Shown here: positions 7,313 through 15,947 of the stretch, piece by piece
Layout of the letters: each line of letters starts with the position of its first letter
Numbering within the stretch: position 1 is the stretch's first letter
DNA from: Sphingobium lactosutens
GTDB taxonomy: Bacteria > Pseudomonadota > Alphaproteobacteria > Sphingomonadales > Sphingomonadaceae
Length of the DNA: 47,951 nt
Assembly (NCBI RefSeq): GCF_013393185.1
Contig: NZ_QJQX01000065.1
Span: 1-47,951, forward strand
Direction of reading: 5' to 3'
Translations under genes and position numbers: made by a program
Notes under the pieces: generated by a model
What the model was told of the DNA's origin: nothing
Database searches by the model: none
The model's input: only the letters and a program-made list of their open reading frames with translations

Positions 7313-9434
7313 TGGGAGCGCCTTCCAGTGTCTTGTCCTCATTGGCACGGTGAATGACATAGGCACGAATATTCCCGACCTGAGCCGGGGAGAAGATCGA
7401 CGCGAAGCTAACCATGCCATTATCCTTGAGCGCGCCGTCATGCACGATCATCTGCCATGTCGCCTTGTCGTTCAAGGCGGCGCTACGGCGCAGGTCGGGG
7501 ACGATGCTGCCGCCGATCGCGGAATCGCCATGGCAAGTGCTGCAATAGCGGCCGAACCGGGCGGCACCCGCCGCTATGTCCGCTGCGCTGGCGGTGGAGG
7601 GCGGCGGGTCGAGCGGCATGGCGTTATGCGGCGGCGGCGCGGGCAGCGCGCCCTTGCCGTCCAGCTTGAACACCAGCAGGCGACTGATGTTGCGGCTGGG
7701 GCCGCTCTTGTCGGACAGGATGCCAGGCGCGAGCGCCCAGACGCCGCCCCAGCCTGCCATCACCGCCACATATTGCTGCCCGTCCAGTTCATAGCTGATG
7801 GGCGCGGCGACAATGCCGGTCTGTGCGGGGAAGGACCAGAGCTTGCGGCCGTCCTTTGTCGCATAGGCGTTGAAGTCGCCGGTCGCTGTGCCCTGAAACA
7901 CCAAATCGCCGCCAGTCGCCAGCAGGCCGCCATTCCACGGCCCCTTGTAGGAGACGCGCCATTTCTCCTTTTGCGCCACCGGATCCCAGGCGATGAGCGC
8001 GCCGGTGGTCGCCTTCATCGCGGCGTCGCGCACCGCCTTGTCGGCGGGCATGGCGGCGGCCGCGATATCGACGCCGACATTGAAGCCCAGCTTGTTCGCC
8101 TTCCACCCCTTTTCGGGGATATAAGGGAAGGCGGCGAGATTGGCGGGAATGAAGACGGTCTGGCTCTTGGGGTCGAAGGCCATTGGATGCCAACTATGCG
8201 CGCCGGTCGCACCGGGCGATCCGATGAAGGGCTTGCCGGTCTTGTAATAGCGGGCTTCGGGATTTTCGATCGGCCGGCCGGTCTTCATGTCGATGCCGCT
8301 GGCCCAGTTGACCGGCACGAAATTCTTCGCCGACAACAGTTTCCCATTGGTCCGGTCGAGCACATAGAAGAAGCCGTTCTTGGGCGCCTGCATCAGCACT
8401 TTGCGCTTGGCTCCGCCAATCTCCATGTCGGCCAGCATGATATGCTGGGTGGCGGTGAAATCCCAGCTGTCGCCGGGCGTGGTCTGATAATGCCAGGCAT
8501 ATTCGCCGGTCTTCGCATGGACGGCGACGATGGAGGACAGATAGAGATTGTCGCCCTTGCCCTCCGACCGATAGGCCTGATTCCAGGGGGAGCCATTGCC
8601 GACGCCGATGTAGAGGAGGTCGAGCTCCGGATCATAGGCCATGGCGTCCCACACTGTGCCACCACCGCCCTGTTTCCACCATTCGCCATACCAGGTGGCG
8701 GCGGCTTTCTTGAGGTAATCCGCTTCCTTCTCCGTTCCGGGCTGGGCCGGGACGGTGTAGAATTTCCATTTCTCCGCGCCGGTGTCGGCATCATAGGCCG
8801 CGACATAGCCGCGCGCGCCGAACTCCGCCCCGCCATTGCCGATGACGACCATGCCGTTAACGACGCGCGGTGCGCCGGTGATGGTGTAATTCTTCGTCTG
8901 GTCGAGCGTCACCTTGCTCCAGACCGGCTTGCCGCTCTTGCGGTCGATGGCGATCAGCCGACCGTCCAGCGTGCCGACGAACAATTTGTTCCCCCATGCT
9001 GCAACTCCGCGATTGACCGCGTCGCAGCAGGCTTTGACCAAAGTCTCGCGCGGCACTGCCGGGTCGTAGGACCAGAGCAGCTTGCCGTTGCGCGCGTCAT
9101 AGGCCTTCACCATGCTCCAGGCAGTCGAGACATAGAGTGTGCCGTCGATGAAGAGCGGCGTCGCTTCCTGCCCGCGATTGGTGTCCATGTCGGCGGACCA
9201 GGCGAGGCCCAGCTTGGCGACCGTGTCCTGATTGATCGCGGATAGCGGGCTGAAACGCTGTTCGTCATAGGTGCGGCCGGTGGAGAGCCATTCGGCGGGC
9301 TTGGCGGCAATGATCCGCGCGGCATCCACGCCGCCGGTGGAGGCGGACGGCGCGGCCGCGTCCTGGCTCGTCCCCTTGCCACAGGCCGACAGGGCCAGAC
9401 TCGTTCCCAACAGCAGCGCAATCGCGACCCGCAT
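7302..9434 (-). CDS. PQQ-dependent quinohaemoprotein alcohol dehydrogenase (lipoprotein)
   Basis: A 710-residue periplasmic dehydrogenase. A lipoprotein signal with cleavage before C18 (LALSAC) is followed by an eight-bladed PQQ propeller. The vicinal Cys pair C136-C137 (VKACCDAV) is a hallmark of PQQ alcohol dehydrogenases; GDSWDFTATQ carries the active-site Asp region. A C-terminal cytochrome c domain has CSTCH at 631-635 and a later GMVSF with a likely Met ligand. ATG 9434 is preceded by GAGAGGAAG, so the longer frame from 9512 is rejected. In context it probably oxidises an aromatic alcohol or side-chain alcohol before CoA activation. No pqq biosynthesis gene is in the window. Confidence 0.92.
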   Translation of the reverse strand: MRVAIALLLGTSLALSACGKGTSQDAAAPSASTGGVDAARIIAAKPAEWLSTGRTYDEQRFSPLSAINQDTVAKLGLAWSADMDTNRGQEATPLFIDGTLYVSTAWSMVKAYDARNGKLLWSYDPAVPRETLVKACCDAVNRGVAAWGNKLFVGTLDGRLIAIDRKSGKPVWSKVTLDQTKNYTITGAPRVVNGMVVIGNGGAEFGARGYVAAYDADTGAEKWKFYTVPAQPGTEKEADYLKKAAATWYGEWWKQGGGGTVWDAMAYDPELDLLYIGVGNGSPWNQAYRSEGKGDNLYLSSIVAVHAKTGEYAWHYQTTPGDSWDFTATQHIMLADMEIGGAKRKVLMQAPKNGFFYVLDRTNGKLLSAKNFVPVNWASGIDMKTGRPIENPEARYYKTGKPFIGSPGATGAHSWHPMAFDPKSQTVFIPANLAAFPYIPEKGWKANKLGFNVGVDIAAAAMPADKAVRDAAMKATTGALIAWDPVAQKEKWRVSYKGPWNGGLLATGGDLVFQGTATGDFNAYATKDGRKLWSFPAQTGIVAAPISYELDGQQYVAVMAGWGGVWALAPGILSDKSGPSRNISRLLVFKLDGKGALPAPPPHNAMPLDPPPSTASAADIAAGAARFGRYCSTCHGDSAIGGSIVPDLRRSAALNDKATWQMIVHDGALKDNGMVSFASIFSPAQVGNIRAYVIHRANEDKTLEGAPNAR

Positions 9435-9484
9435 TCTCTTCCTCTCCATGTGTGGCGCGGATGTTTTCATCCGTCGCAGCGCAT

Positions 9485-11047
9485 TTAGTTCACCATCCGC
9501 GTGCCGCTCCAATAGGCGGCGCGCAGGGCTTTCTTGTCCATCTTTCCGGCGGCGGTCCGGGGAATGGCGGGGACGAAGGCGACGCTCTTGGGTGCCTTCA
9601 CCCCGCCCAGCCGGGCCTTGGCGTGGGAGATGATCTCAGTCTCTCCGATATCGTCGGCGACGACAATGGCATGGACGGCTTCGCCCCATTTTTCATGGGG
9701 GATACCGATGACCGCACATTCGCGCACGGCCGCCAGCTCGGTGACGGCGGCTTCCACTTCGGCGGAAAAGACGTTAAAGCCGCCGGACACGACCATGTCC
9801 TTCTTGCGATCGACGATGTAGAGGAAGCCGTCCGCGTCGCGCCGGGCGACGTCGCCCGAATGGTGCCAGCCATGCGTGCGTATTTCGGCGGTGGCTTCGG
9901 GCATTTCATAATATTCGCGCGACACCAGCACGCCGCGCACCACCAGTTCGCCGACCTCGCCATCGGGCAGGAGGTTGCCCTCCTCGTCCATGACGGCGAC
10001 TGCGACCGACCGGCTGGGGCGGCCGCAACTGGCGAGCCGTTCGGGCCGATCGCCCGCCGCTGCCGCCGCGACCGCTTCGGGCGAAAGCCAAGTGACGATC
10101 ATCGGCGATTCCACCTGACCATAGGCCTGGCAGAGGCAGGGGCCGAATATCTCCACGGCCCGGCGTAGTTTCTCCGGGGAAACGGGCGATCCGACCAAAA
10201 GGAATATCTTCAGAGACTTGGTATCGCTATCCGCCAGCTCCGGCGCGTCGAGCAGGCTGTAGAGTGCGGTCGGCGGCATATAGACATGGGTGACGCGGTG
10301 GCGGGCGATCGTATCGAGCACGTCGGCGGCGTCGAAGCCGGGCAGGATCACCTGCGTCGCGCCCAGCGACAGGGTGGCGAGCGCTACCGGGCCAGCCGCA
10401 TGGGTGATCGGCGCGACGACGAGTGACACCGGGGCGTCCGTGCGTCCGTCCACGGCTTGGGCCAGCGTCTCGATCATCGTGCCCCAGCCCAGATTGGTGA
10501 CGACGACGCCCTTGGACGGGCCGGTGGTGCCGCCGGTGGGAAATAGTCCGACGATATCGTCTGGCTTTCCGAAGGGGTCGGAAAAGTCCGGGAGATTGTC
10601 TATTTCGGTGTCGTGAATGAAGCGATCGAGCGAGGGATCGCCGTTCATGTCCCGGTCAAGGCAGACGAAGCGGGTAAGGCTGGGAACGCGGGCCTTGAGC
10701 TGCGCGACATCCTCCGCCTGGCTGCTATGGTAGAAGAGCCAGCCGCACCGGACATAGTCCAGGTAGGCGGCATTGGCGTCGATGGCGTTGCGGGTATTGA
10801 CCGGCACCCACTGCCCATTGGCGCGCCAGATGGCGAGCAGGGCGACCATCATCGTCGCGCTGTTGGGACCATAGAGCGCGATCGGCTGCTGGTCTTGGAA
10901 GCCCGCCGCATGGAGCGCGGCGGCGATCCTGATCGTCAGAGCCTTGACCGCCGCGAAGTTCAACGTCTCGCCGCTGGCCGTGTCGATCAGGCAAGGCCGT
11001 TGCGGGTCAAGATCATGCCCCCGGTCGAAATAGTCGATTGCGCGCAT
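9485..11047 (-). CDS. AMP-dependent acyl-CoA synthetase (aromatic acid ligase candidate)
   Basis: A 520-residue ANL-superfamily ligase that would activate a carboxylic acid to its CoA thioester using ATP. The AMP-binding P-loop PTGGTTGPSKG lies at 170-180; QAYGQVESP, HSGDVARRDADGFLYIVDR and the C-terminal lysine K502 (RTAAGKMDKK) are all present. It starts 4 nt after the stop of the second GST and ends 50 nt before the PQQ dehydrogenase, so it is inside the operon. Sequence alone does not give the acid; context with beta-etherase-like GSTs and a putative beta-ketoacyl-CoA hydrolase suggests a phenylpropanoid-derived acid. Confidence 0.9.
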   Translation of the reverse strand: MRAIDYFDRGHDLDPQRPCLIDTASGETLNFAAVKALTIRIAAALHAAGFQDQQPIALYGPNSATMMVALLAIWRANGQWVPVNTRNAIDANAAYLDYVRCGWLFYHSSQAEDVAQLKARVPSLTRFVCLDRDMNGDPSLDRFIHDTEIDNLPDFSDPFGKPDDIVGLFPTGGTTGPSKGVVVTNLGWGTMIETLAQAVDGRTDAPVSLVVAPITHAAGPVALATLSLGATQVILPGFDAADVLDTIARHRVTHVYMPPTALYSLLDAPELADSDTKSLKIFLLVGSPVSPEKLRRAVEIFGPCLCQAYGQVESPMIVTWLSPEAVAAAAAGDRPERLASCGRPSRSVAVAVMDEEGNLLPDGEVGELVVRGVLVSREYYEMPEATAEIRTHGWHHSGDVARRDADGFLYIVDRKKDMVVSGGFNVFSAEVEAAVTELAAVRECAVIGIPHEKWGEAVHAIVVADDIGETEIISHAKARLGGVKAPKSVAFVPAIPRTAAGKMDKKALRAAYWSGTRMVN

Positions 11048-11051
11048 CCCA

Positions 11052-11801
11052 TCAGCCCCAGCGGTTGATCTCCGGGCCGGGCGCCCAGATCGCTTCGGGG
11101 TTGGGGACAGTGGCGAGGCCGAGTGCCTGCGCTACGGCCGGGCGAGCGCGCAGGCGTGCTTCCCAGGCGTCAACGCGTGGTGAAGCGACGAAGGCTTGGG
11201 GAACGAGTGCGCGCATGCCGGCGAGCCAGGCGAAGCTTTCCAGATCGGCGATGGAAAAATCACCCATCAGCCAGTCGCGCCCATCGGCCAGTTGCGCCTC
11301 GATCTTTTCGACTGCCTGCACGATCTTGGTGCGGCTGTCGGCGAGTTGCGTTGCATCCGCCTCGCCTTCCACGGCGTCCGTCCAGCGGGCGGCGAGGTCG
11401 GCGCTGGCGATGCCGGCAGGAACAGTGTGCGGCGGAGCGGCGGCATTGCCCAGTGCGGCGGCGGCCGGCGCCACGCGCTCGATCACATAGCGGCACCAGG
11501 CCATCATCTGCCAGCGGGCATAGGGATCGGCTGGGCGGATTGCGGGGCCAGTACCGATGTCATCCAGATAGCAGGCAAGGAAGACGCTGTCGGTCATGGC
11601 GACATCGCCGACGACCAGCACCGGGCCTTCGCCCTCGATCGACTGATCCACTTCGATCGGGTGGGGCAGGGCGGCGGAATGGCGATCGCCCGCGACCAGA
11701 TCGATCGGCCGGCGCTCCAGATCGACGCCCTTTTCGAAGGCGGCGGCCAGGACGGTGAAGGATGGGCCATTGGGCTGGCCATGATAAAGGATGCCGGTCA
11801 T
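11052..11801 (-). CDS. GST-like protein, probable non-catalytic partner of the upstream GST
   Basis: A 249-residue glutathione-transferase fold protein: thioredoxin-like N-terminus (ILYHGQPNGPSFTVLAAAFEKG) and helical C-domain (DWLMGDFSIADLESFAWLAGM). It is related to its neighbour but its glutathione site looks degenerate. The ANS motif is replaced by GPS, the usual Ile/Val-cisPro strand before the ES motif is missing, and ES is DS (AMTDSVFL). Its ATG overlaps the preceding gene's TGA (ATGA), favouring equimolar synthesis. This pairing recalls the heterodimeric beta-etherase BaeAB of Novosphingobium, where one GST subunit dominates catalysis; that parallel is inferred, not shown. Confidence 0.85.
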   Translation of the reverse strand: MTGILYHGQPNGPSFTVLAAAFEKGVDLERRPIDLVAGDRHSAALPHPIEVDQSIEGEGPVLVVGDVAMTDSVFLACYLDDIGTGPAIRPADPYARWQMMAWCRYVIERVAPAAAALGNAAAPPHTVPAGIASADLAARWTDAVEGEADATQLADSRTKIVQAVEKIEAQLADGRDWLMGDFSIADLESFAWLAGMRALVPQAFVASPRVDAWEARLRARPAVAQALGLATVPNPEAIWAPGPEINRWG

Positions 11802-12565
11802 GCGGGTTCGCTTTCAAGCAGGGAGATGCGGCGGGCGAGGTCGGTGCGGCCCAGCGCCCAGCAGGCGCGGGTCGCGGGGCGCGCATAGATGGCGCGCAGC
11901 CAGCGCATGATGTTGGGGGTCAATTCGTCATTGCACAGTTGTGGCTGGGATAGCGGCATCGCATAGGCGAGGTTGAAGCCGTTGATGTCGGCCAGACCAT
12001 ATTCGCCTGACGCCAGCCACTCCCGCTGCACCAGCGCTGCTTCCAGATAGCCGATGCCGAGGCCGACGCGGCGCTGCGATTCCGTCATTTCTTCAGGCGA
12101 GAAAGCACCGTTGATCGCCTTGCGCCAGGCGGTGCGCCGTTCGGGCATCGGAATGCGGTCGATGGCGGCTTCCAGTTCGGCCGGGTCTTTCTGCCGCACC
12201 GACGGGCCGACGAAGACGCTCCAGCCGATCATCGAGAAGCTGGGCGCGAGCCACTGGTCGAGGAACTTCATCCACCAGCGCGCGCGCCACTGGTCGACCG
12301 GGTCGGCCGGCATCAGGCGCGGGCCGTCGAACGCTTCGTTCACATATTCCATGATGGCGGTGGATTCCGTCAGCACCTTGTCGCCATGGGTCATGGCCGG
12401 GATGGTGCCGAGCGGATTGACCGCCAGATAGTCGGGCCTGTGCTGGTCGAAATTCAGCAGATCGAGATAATGGCTGTCGAAGGCGACGCCCTTTTCGAAC
12501 AGCGCCAGCATCGGCTTGCCCGAATTGGCGTTGGGTTCCCAATGATAGAGTGTGACGTCGGTCAT
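11798..12565 (-). CDS. LigF-like glutathione transferase (beta-etherase candidate)
   Basis: A 255-residue cytosolic GST. The N-domain has LYHWEPNANSGKP, whose ANS motif matches my recollection of LigF (GANSLKP), then the cis-Pro strand TIPAM and TESTAIMEYV for glutathione binding. The C-domain segment IPMPERRTAWRKAINGAF, followed by RRVGLGIGYLE, also resembles LigF. LigF-type enzymes use glutathione to cleave beta-aryl ether bonds of lignin dimers, giving a phenol and a glutathionyl ketone. ATG 12565 is chosen because the family starts here; a longer frame from 12613 adds non-family residues. It overlaps the next GST by 4 nt. Stereospecificity and substrate are unknown. Confidence 0.87.
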   Translation of the reverse strand: MTDVTLYHWEPNANSGKPMLALFEKGVAFDSHYLDLLNFDQHRPDYLAVNPLGTIPAMTHGDKVLTESTAIMEYVNEAFDGPRLMPADPVDQWRARWWMKFLDQWLAPSFSMIGWSVFVGPSVRQKDPAELEAAIDRIPMPERRTAWRKAINGAFSPEEMTESQRRVGLGIGYLEAALVQREWLASGEYGLADINGFNLAYAMPLSQPQLCNDELTPNIMRWLRAIYARPATRACWALGRTDLARRISLLESEPA

Positions 12566-12629
12566 GCCGGATGCGTCTCCATAAAGGGACGGGTCGGGCC
12601 GTGCGCAGCCCAACCCGCCAAGGGGGAGG

Positions 12630-15137
12630 TCAGAATTTCTTCTTCACCGTGATCGCCCATTCGCGCGGATTGCCGGGACGTGCCTTGCGCACGCCCGCGC
12701 CCGCGCCGCGCAGGTCGAAGACGGAGAGGTAGAAATATTTGTCGAAGAGGTTGGTGACTTCGAACGAGACGTCGAGATCCTCGTCCGCATTCTGCCAGGT
12801 CAGCCGCGCATTGGCGAGCGTATAGGCCGGCACGAAATTGAGGATGCGGGCGCCGTTGATGACGGCCGAACCGCCGAACTTCTTGTCTTCATAGGTGACG
12901 TCGAAGCGCGGGGTCAGGCTGCCGGCCTTGTCCAGATCGATCTTATACTGCGCGCCGACGCTGAACTTCCAGGGCGGCGAGACTGGCGGATCGTCGGCCG
13001 ACACGCCGCCCGGATTGGTGGGATAGGCCGCCGCAGGATCAAGGCTGCTGGCGATATATTTGAAGTCGAGATAGCTGATCGAGGCGTCGATCGCGAGGCC
13101 GTCGATTGGGTAGGCGGACAGTTCCGCCTCGAACCCCTTGACCCGCGCGTCGCCGGCATTGAGGCGAGCTGCGCAGGGGGCGGTGGGGCAGGTCAGCACC
13201 GGGATCTGGATATCGACATAATCGTTGATGAAGGCGGCGGCGTTCAGGCGCACCCGGCGATTGAAGAAGTCGCTCTTGAAGCCGATTTCATAGGCGGTCA
13301 GCTTTTCCGGGCGGAAGGCGATGACCTGCTGTGTGGTGAAGGGGCGCGGGTTGGAGCCGCCGCCCTTGAAGCCGGTCGATACCGATCCATAAACCATCAG
13401 GCTGTCAGTCAGGCGATAGTCGGCCGCGACGCGATAGTCCCAGCGCTTGGCGCTGTAATGGGCGGTCAGGCCCGACAGTGCCGTCACGGTTTCGGTAATA
13501 TTGCCATTGCCATTATAGTCGAGCGTGTCCGCGCCCGAATAGCCGATGCCATAGGCCGCACCGACCGGATCGAGGAAGCGATTGACCGTCCCGTCGAAGT
13601 TCAGGCGGTAATAGGTCTGGTCCTTGGTTTCCGTCGTGTAGCGCAGGCCGCCGCTCAGCGTCAGGCGATCGACTGGTTTCCAGGACAGGTGGGCGAAGGC
13701 CGCCTTCGCCTCTGCCTTGGTCGGATCGGGCTGGCGGAATTGCAGCGGATAGACCGGGACGTAGCGAATGTCCTGAAGGGAGTCATAGGTCGATTTCTGC
13801 TTGAAATAATAGCCGCCGACCGTGGCGTTCAGATTGTCGCCCAGTTCCGCGTTCAACCGGACTTCCTGACTGAAGCTCCAGTTTTCGAGATAATTGCGGC
13901 CGAAGCCGATATTGGCGGGCGAGATGTCATCATCGGAATCGAACCGGGTGTTGAAGGTGCGATAGCCGGTGATGGACGACAGTTTGAAGGCGTCGGACAG
14001 GGCATAGTTGATCTGCCCCGACACGCCCCAGCCCTTGTAGAGGCTGCGGTCGGTGCCCTGGGTCGCGGCGAGTGGGGTGCCGGCCGCGCCAAAGGGATCG
14101 ACGGGGATAGGTGGCACCCATACGCCCGCCGGCTGGCCGGTGCCGATATAGTTGCAATAGCGACCGCAGATGAAGCGATCGTCATAGACGACGCCGGGCG
14201 CCGGGTTGGTGTTGGGCGAATTGACCGGGTTGGTCGCGATCAGCACTTCGCCGGCGATCGTATGTTCGTCGCGGGTATAGTCGCCGATGACTGTGACATC
14301 CAGCTTGTCGCTGGGTTCCCAGAAGGCGATGGCGCGGATGGCCTGATAGCCCACGCCACCCAGCTTGCTGATGGTGCAATCGCCGGCTGGCTGGGTCGAA
14401 GGGATGCCGCTGCCCGGATTGGCGCAGCCATAGTCGATCCGGTCGACAAAGCCGTCTTGTTGTTTGGCGACCCCGGAAATGCGGACCGCGAGCGTGTCGG
14501 TAATGCCGAAATCGGCGGCGGCGCGGATACCGATGCGGTTGCGGATGCCGTAATTGACCTCGACAAAGCCGCCGCCATCGCCCGATGGGCGCTTGGAATA
14601 GAGTTTGATCGCGCCGCCTTCGGCATTGCGGCCGGCCAGTGTACCTTGCGGGCCGCGCAGGATTTCGACGCGGTCGAGGTCGAGCAGTTCGAACACCGCG
14701 CCGGTCAACTGCGGATAATAGACATCGTCGATGTAGATGCCGACACCCGGCTCATAGGCAGGGTTGAAGTCGTTCTGGCCCACGCCGCGGATCGATGCGG
14801 TGATGGATGGGCCGAAGGACGCGCCTTGGGGTTTCAGCGATACGTTCGGTGCGGCGTCGGCCATCTGCGCCAGGTTGGTCTGGCTCTTGGCCTCCAGTTC
14901 GGCGGCTCCGACGGCAGTGATGGAGATCGGCGTGTCCTGCAAACGCTGGGCGCGGAACTGGGCGGTGACGACGATGTCGGCGACGGCGCTTTGCGGCAGT
15001 GCATCTTGCTGGGCGGCCTGAGGTGCGGCCTCCACCGGTTGCGTCTGTGCCAGCGCGTCCGCTGGAGTGGCAATTGCGAGTATCGAAGCGGACGCCAACA
15101 GGGCGCGCGCCATCACTGCACGAAGATCGTGTTGCAT
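12630..15137 (-). CDS. TonB-dependent outer-membrane receptor
   Basis: An 835-residue active-transport barrel. A signal peptide (residues about 1-30, ending ADALAQ) is followed by a TonB-box-like ADIVVTA near 53-59, a plug domain with DTPISITAVGAAEL, RGVGQNDF and VEILRGPQGTLAGRNAEGGAI, and a long barrel ending in KKKF with terminal Phe. ATG 15137 has AGGAGAGG upstream. It is the first gene of the leftward operon, so the substrate is probably a lignin-derived aromatic or oligomer. Sphingomonads are known to use TonB receptors for lignin-derived aromatics. The exact ligand cannot be read from the sequence. Confidence 0.93.
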   Translation of the reverse strand: MQHDLRAVMARALLASASILAIATPADALAQTQPVEAAPQAAQQDALPQSAVADIVVTAQFRAQRLQDTPISITAVGAAELEAKSQTNLAQMADAAPNVSLKPQGASFGPSITASIRGVGQNDFNPAYEPGVGIYIDDVYYPQLTGAVFELLDLDRVEILRGPQGTLAGRNAEGGAIKLYSKRPSGDGGGFVEVNYGIRNRIGIRAAADFGITDTLAVRISGVAKQQDGFVDRIDYGCANPGSGIPSTQPAGDCTISKLGGVGYQAIRAIAFWEPSDKLDVTVIGDYTRDEHTIAGEVLIATNPVNSPNTNPAPGVVYDDRFICGRYCNYIGTGQPAGVWVPPIPVDPFGAAGTPLAATQGTDRSLYKGWGVSGQINYALSDAFKLSSITGYRTFNTRFDSDDDISPANIGFGRNYLENWSFSQEVRLNAELGDNLNATVGGYYFKQKSTYDSLQDIRYVPVYPLQFRQPDPTKAEAKAAFAHLSWKPVDRLTLSGGLRYTTETKDQTYYRLNFDGTVNRFLDPVGAAYGIGYSGADTLDYNGNGNITETVTALSGLTAHYSAKRWDYRVAADYRLTDSLMVYGSVSTGFKGGGSNPRPFTTQQVIAFRPEKLTAYEIGFKSDFFNRRVRLNAAAFINDYVDIQIPVLTCPTAPCAARLNAGDARVKGFEAELSAYPIDGLAIDASISYLDFKYIASSLDPAAAYPTNPGGVSADDPPVSPPWKFSVGAQYKIDLDKAGSLTPRFDVTYEDKKFGGSAVINGARILNFVPAYTLANARLTWQNADEDLDVSFEVTNLFDKYFYLSVFDLRGAGAGVRKARPGNPREWAITVKKKF

Positions 15138-15212
15138 GGGAAATCCCCTCTCCTAAACCGGCTTAAGATCCGCCCTGACCAGACGTGACCCGCCGTGAAC
15201 GCCTTCTGTGAT

Positions 15213-15233
15213 ATTGTTAGTAAGGCATACAAT
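15213..15233. promoter_or_regulatory. Possible MarR operator before the receptor operon
   Basis: ATTGT and ACAAT form an inverted repeat (arms 5 bp, 11-bp spacer) in the 243-bp gap upstream of the receptor gene. The 8-mer CATACAAT at 15226-15233 also occurs at 15910-15917 in the dioxygenase promoter. The arms are short and AT-rich, so chance is a real alternative. The leftward promoter itself was not clear. Confidence 0.25.
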
Positions 15234-15380
15234 TTTTATCGATGCAAGAGGCGGAATGCCCTTGCGATGCCGATAATGGAAATATTTCCCGATATTGGGA
15301 GAGGGCAAATACTATCGGTATTTCTATTGGTGGTAGTGGAAGTAACAGCTAGATGGTTACTCGCCAGCCGAGTGGACGCG

Positions 15381-15845
15381 TCAGACGTAGACGCGGCGCA
15401 GCAATTCCACGAGCATCGCGGTCTCGGCCGGCGTAAAGCGATCCTTCAACCATTTTTCATGTTCCGCGATACAGCCTCGGGCCAGTTCCAGCGAGGCATG
15501 GCCCGACTCGGTGAGGCTGAGCGTCTGTCGGCGGCGATCCTGGGAGGAGGCTCCACGCTGCACGAAACCACGGTCCTGCATGCGATTGACGATCGCCATG
15601 ACACTGGCGCGGTCCATCTTCAGTCTGCGACCGATGTCGGCCTGGGCAATACCCGGCTGGTCTTCGATCAGCCAGAGCACGGCCACCTGTTTCTGCGTCA
15701 GGCCCAGGTCGCTGAACGTCTCGGTAAAATGCTGGTAGACCGCCGCGCTGGCGAGCCGGATGTGAAAGCCGACCAGTCCGTCGATGCCGCTGAGACGAGG
15801 ATCGGGGAAGAGGCCGAGCGGCTCCATATCGTCCATGGTATTCAT
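15381..15845 (-). CDS. MarR-family transcriptional regulator
   Basis: A 154-residue winged-helix repressor. Helix-turn-helix and wing: GIAQADIGRRLKMDRASVMAIVNRM, then RGFVQRGASSQDRRRQTLSLTESG, which is the diagnostic MarR DRR-wing. It lies between the receptor operon (same strand, 243 bp downstream) and the divergent dioxygenase gene, so both are likely targets. MarR proteins in aromatic catabolic loci usually release DNA on binding an aromatic acid or its CoA ester; the effector here is unknown. ATG 15845 is used; ATG 15836 is possible. Confidence 0.9.
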   Translation of the reverse strand: MNTMDDMEPLGLFPDPRLSGIDGLVGFHIRLASAAVYQHFTETFSDLGLTQKQVAVLWLIEDQPGIAQADIGRRLKMDRASVMAIVNRMQDRGFVQRGASSQDRRRQTLSLTESGHASLELARGCIAEHEKWLKDRFTPAETAMLVELLRRVYV

Positions 15846-15889
15846 AGTAACAGTGTGCGGACTAAATAATCATGCGTCAATCCTGCGGC

Positions 15890-15917
15890 TTGAAAAAATG
15901 TGAGTGACACATACAAT
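15890..15917 (+). promoter_or_regulatory. Likely promoter of the lignostilbene dioxygenase gene
   Basis: TTGAAA (15890-15895), a 16-bp spacer and TACAAT (15912-15917) resemble a sigma-70 promoter 30 bp before the GTG start. ACAA-TG-TTGT at 15913-15922 is a small inverted repeat overlapping the -10 box and could be a repressor half-site pair. This is consistent with control by the adjacent MarR protein, but that is inference. Confidence 0.5.
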
Positions 15918-15947
15918 GTTGTCATCAAGAACAGGAGAGGATCAGCC

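Noticed and set aside
7221..9245. A 674-codon plus-strand frame opposite the PQQ dehydrogenase
   Set aside because: The minus-strand gene has a lipobox, Cys-Cys pair and haem motif; the plus frame shows no domain and no usable start.
13458..15188. A 576-codon plus-strand frame opposite the TonB receptor
   Set aside because: It is the antisense of a clear receptor gene, is rich in Gly/Ala/Asp/Arg without motifs, and arises from high GC at third positions.
15900..15947. GTG 15900 as the start of the dioxygenase
   Set aside because: It falls within the promoter-like region and has no binding site; GTG 15948 has GGAGAGG upstream and matches LsdA numbering.
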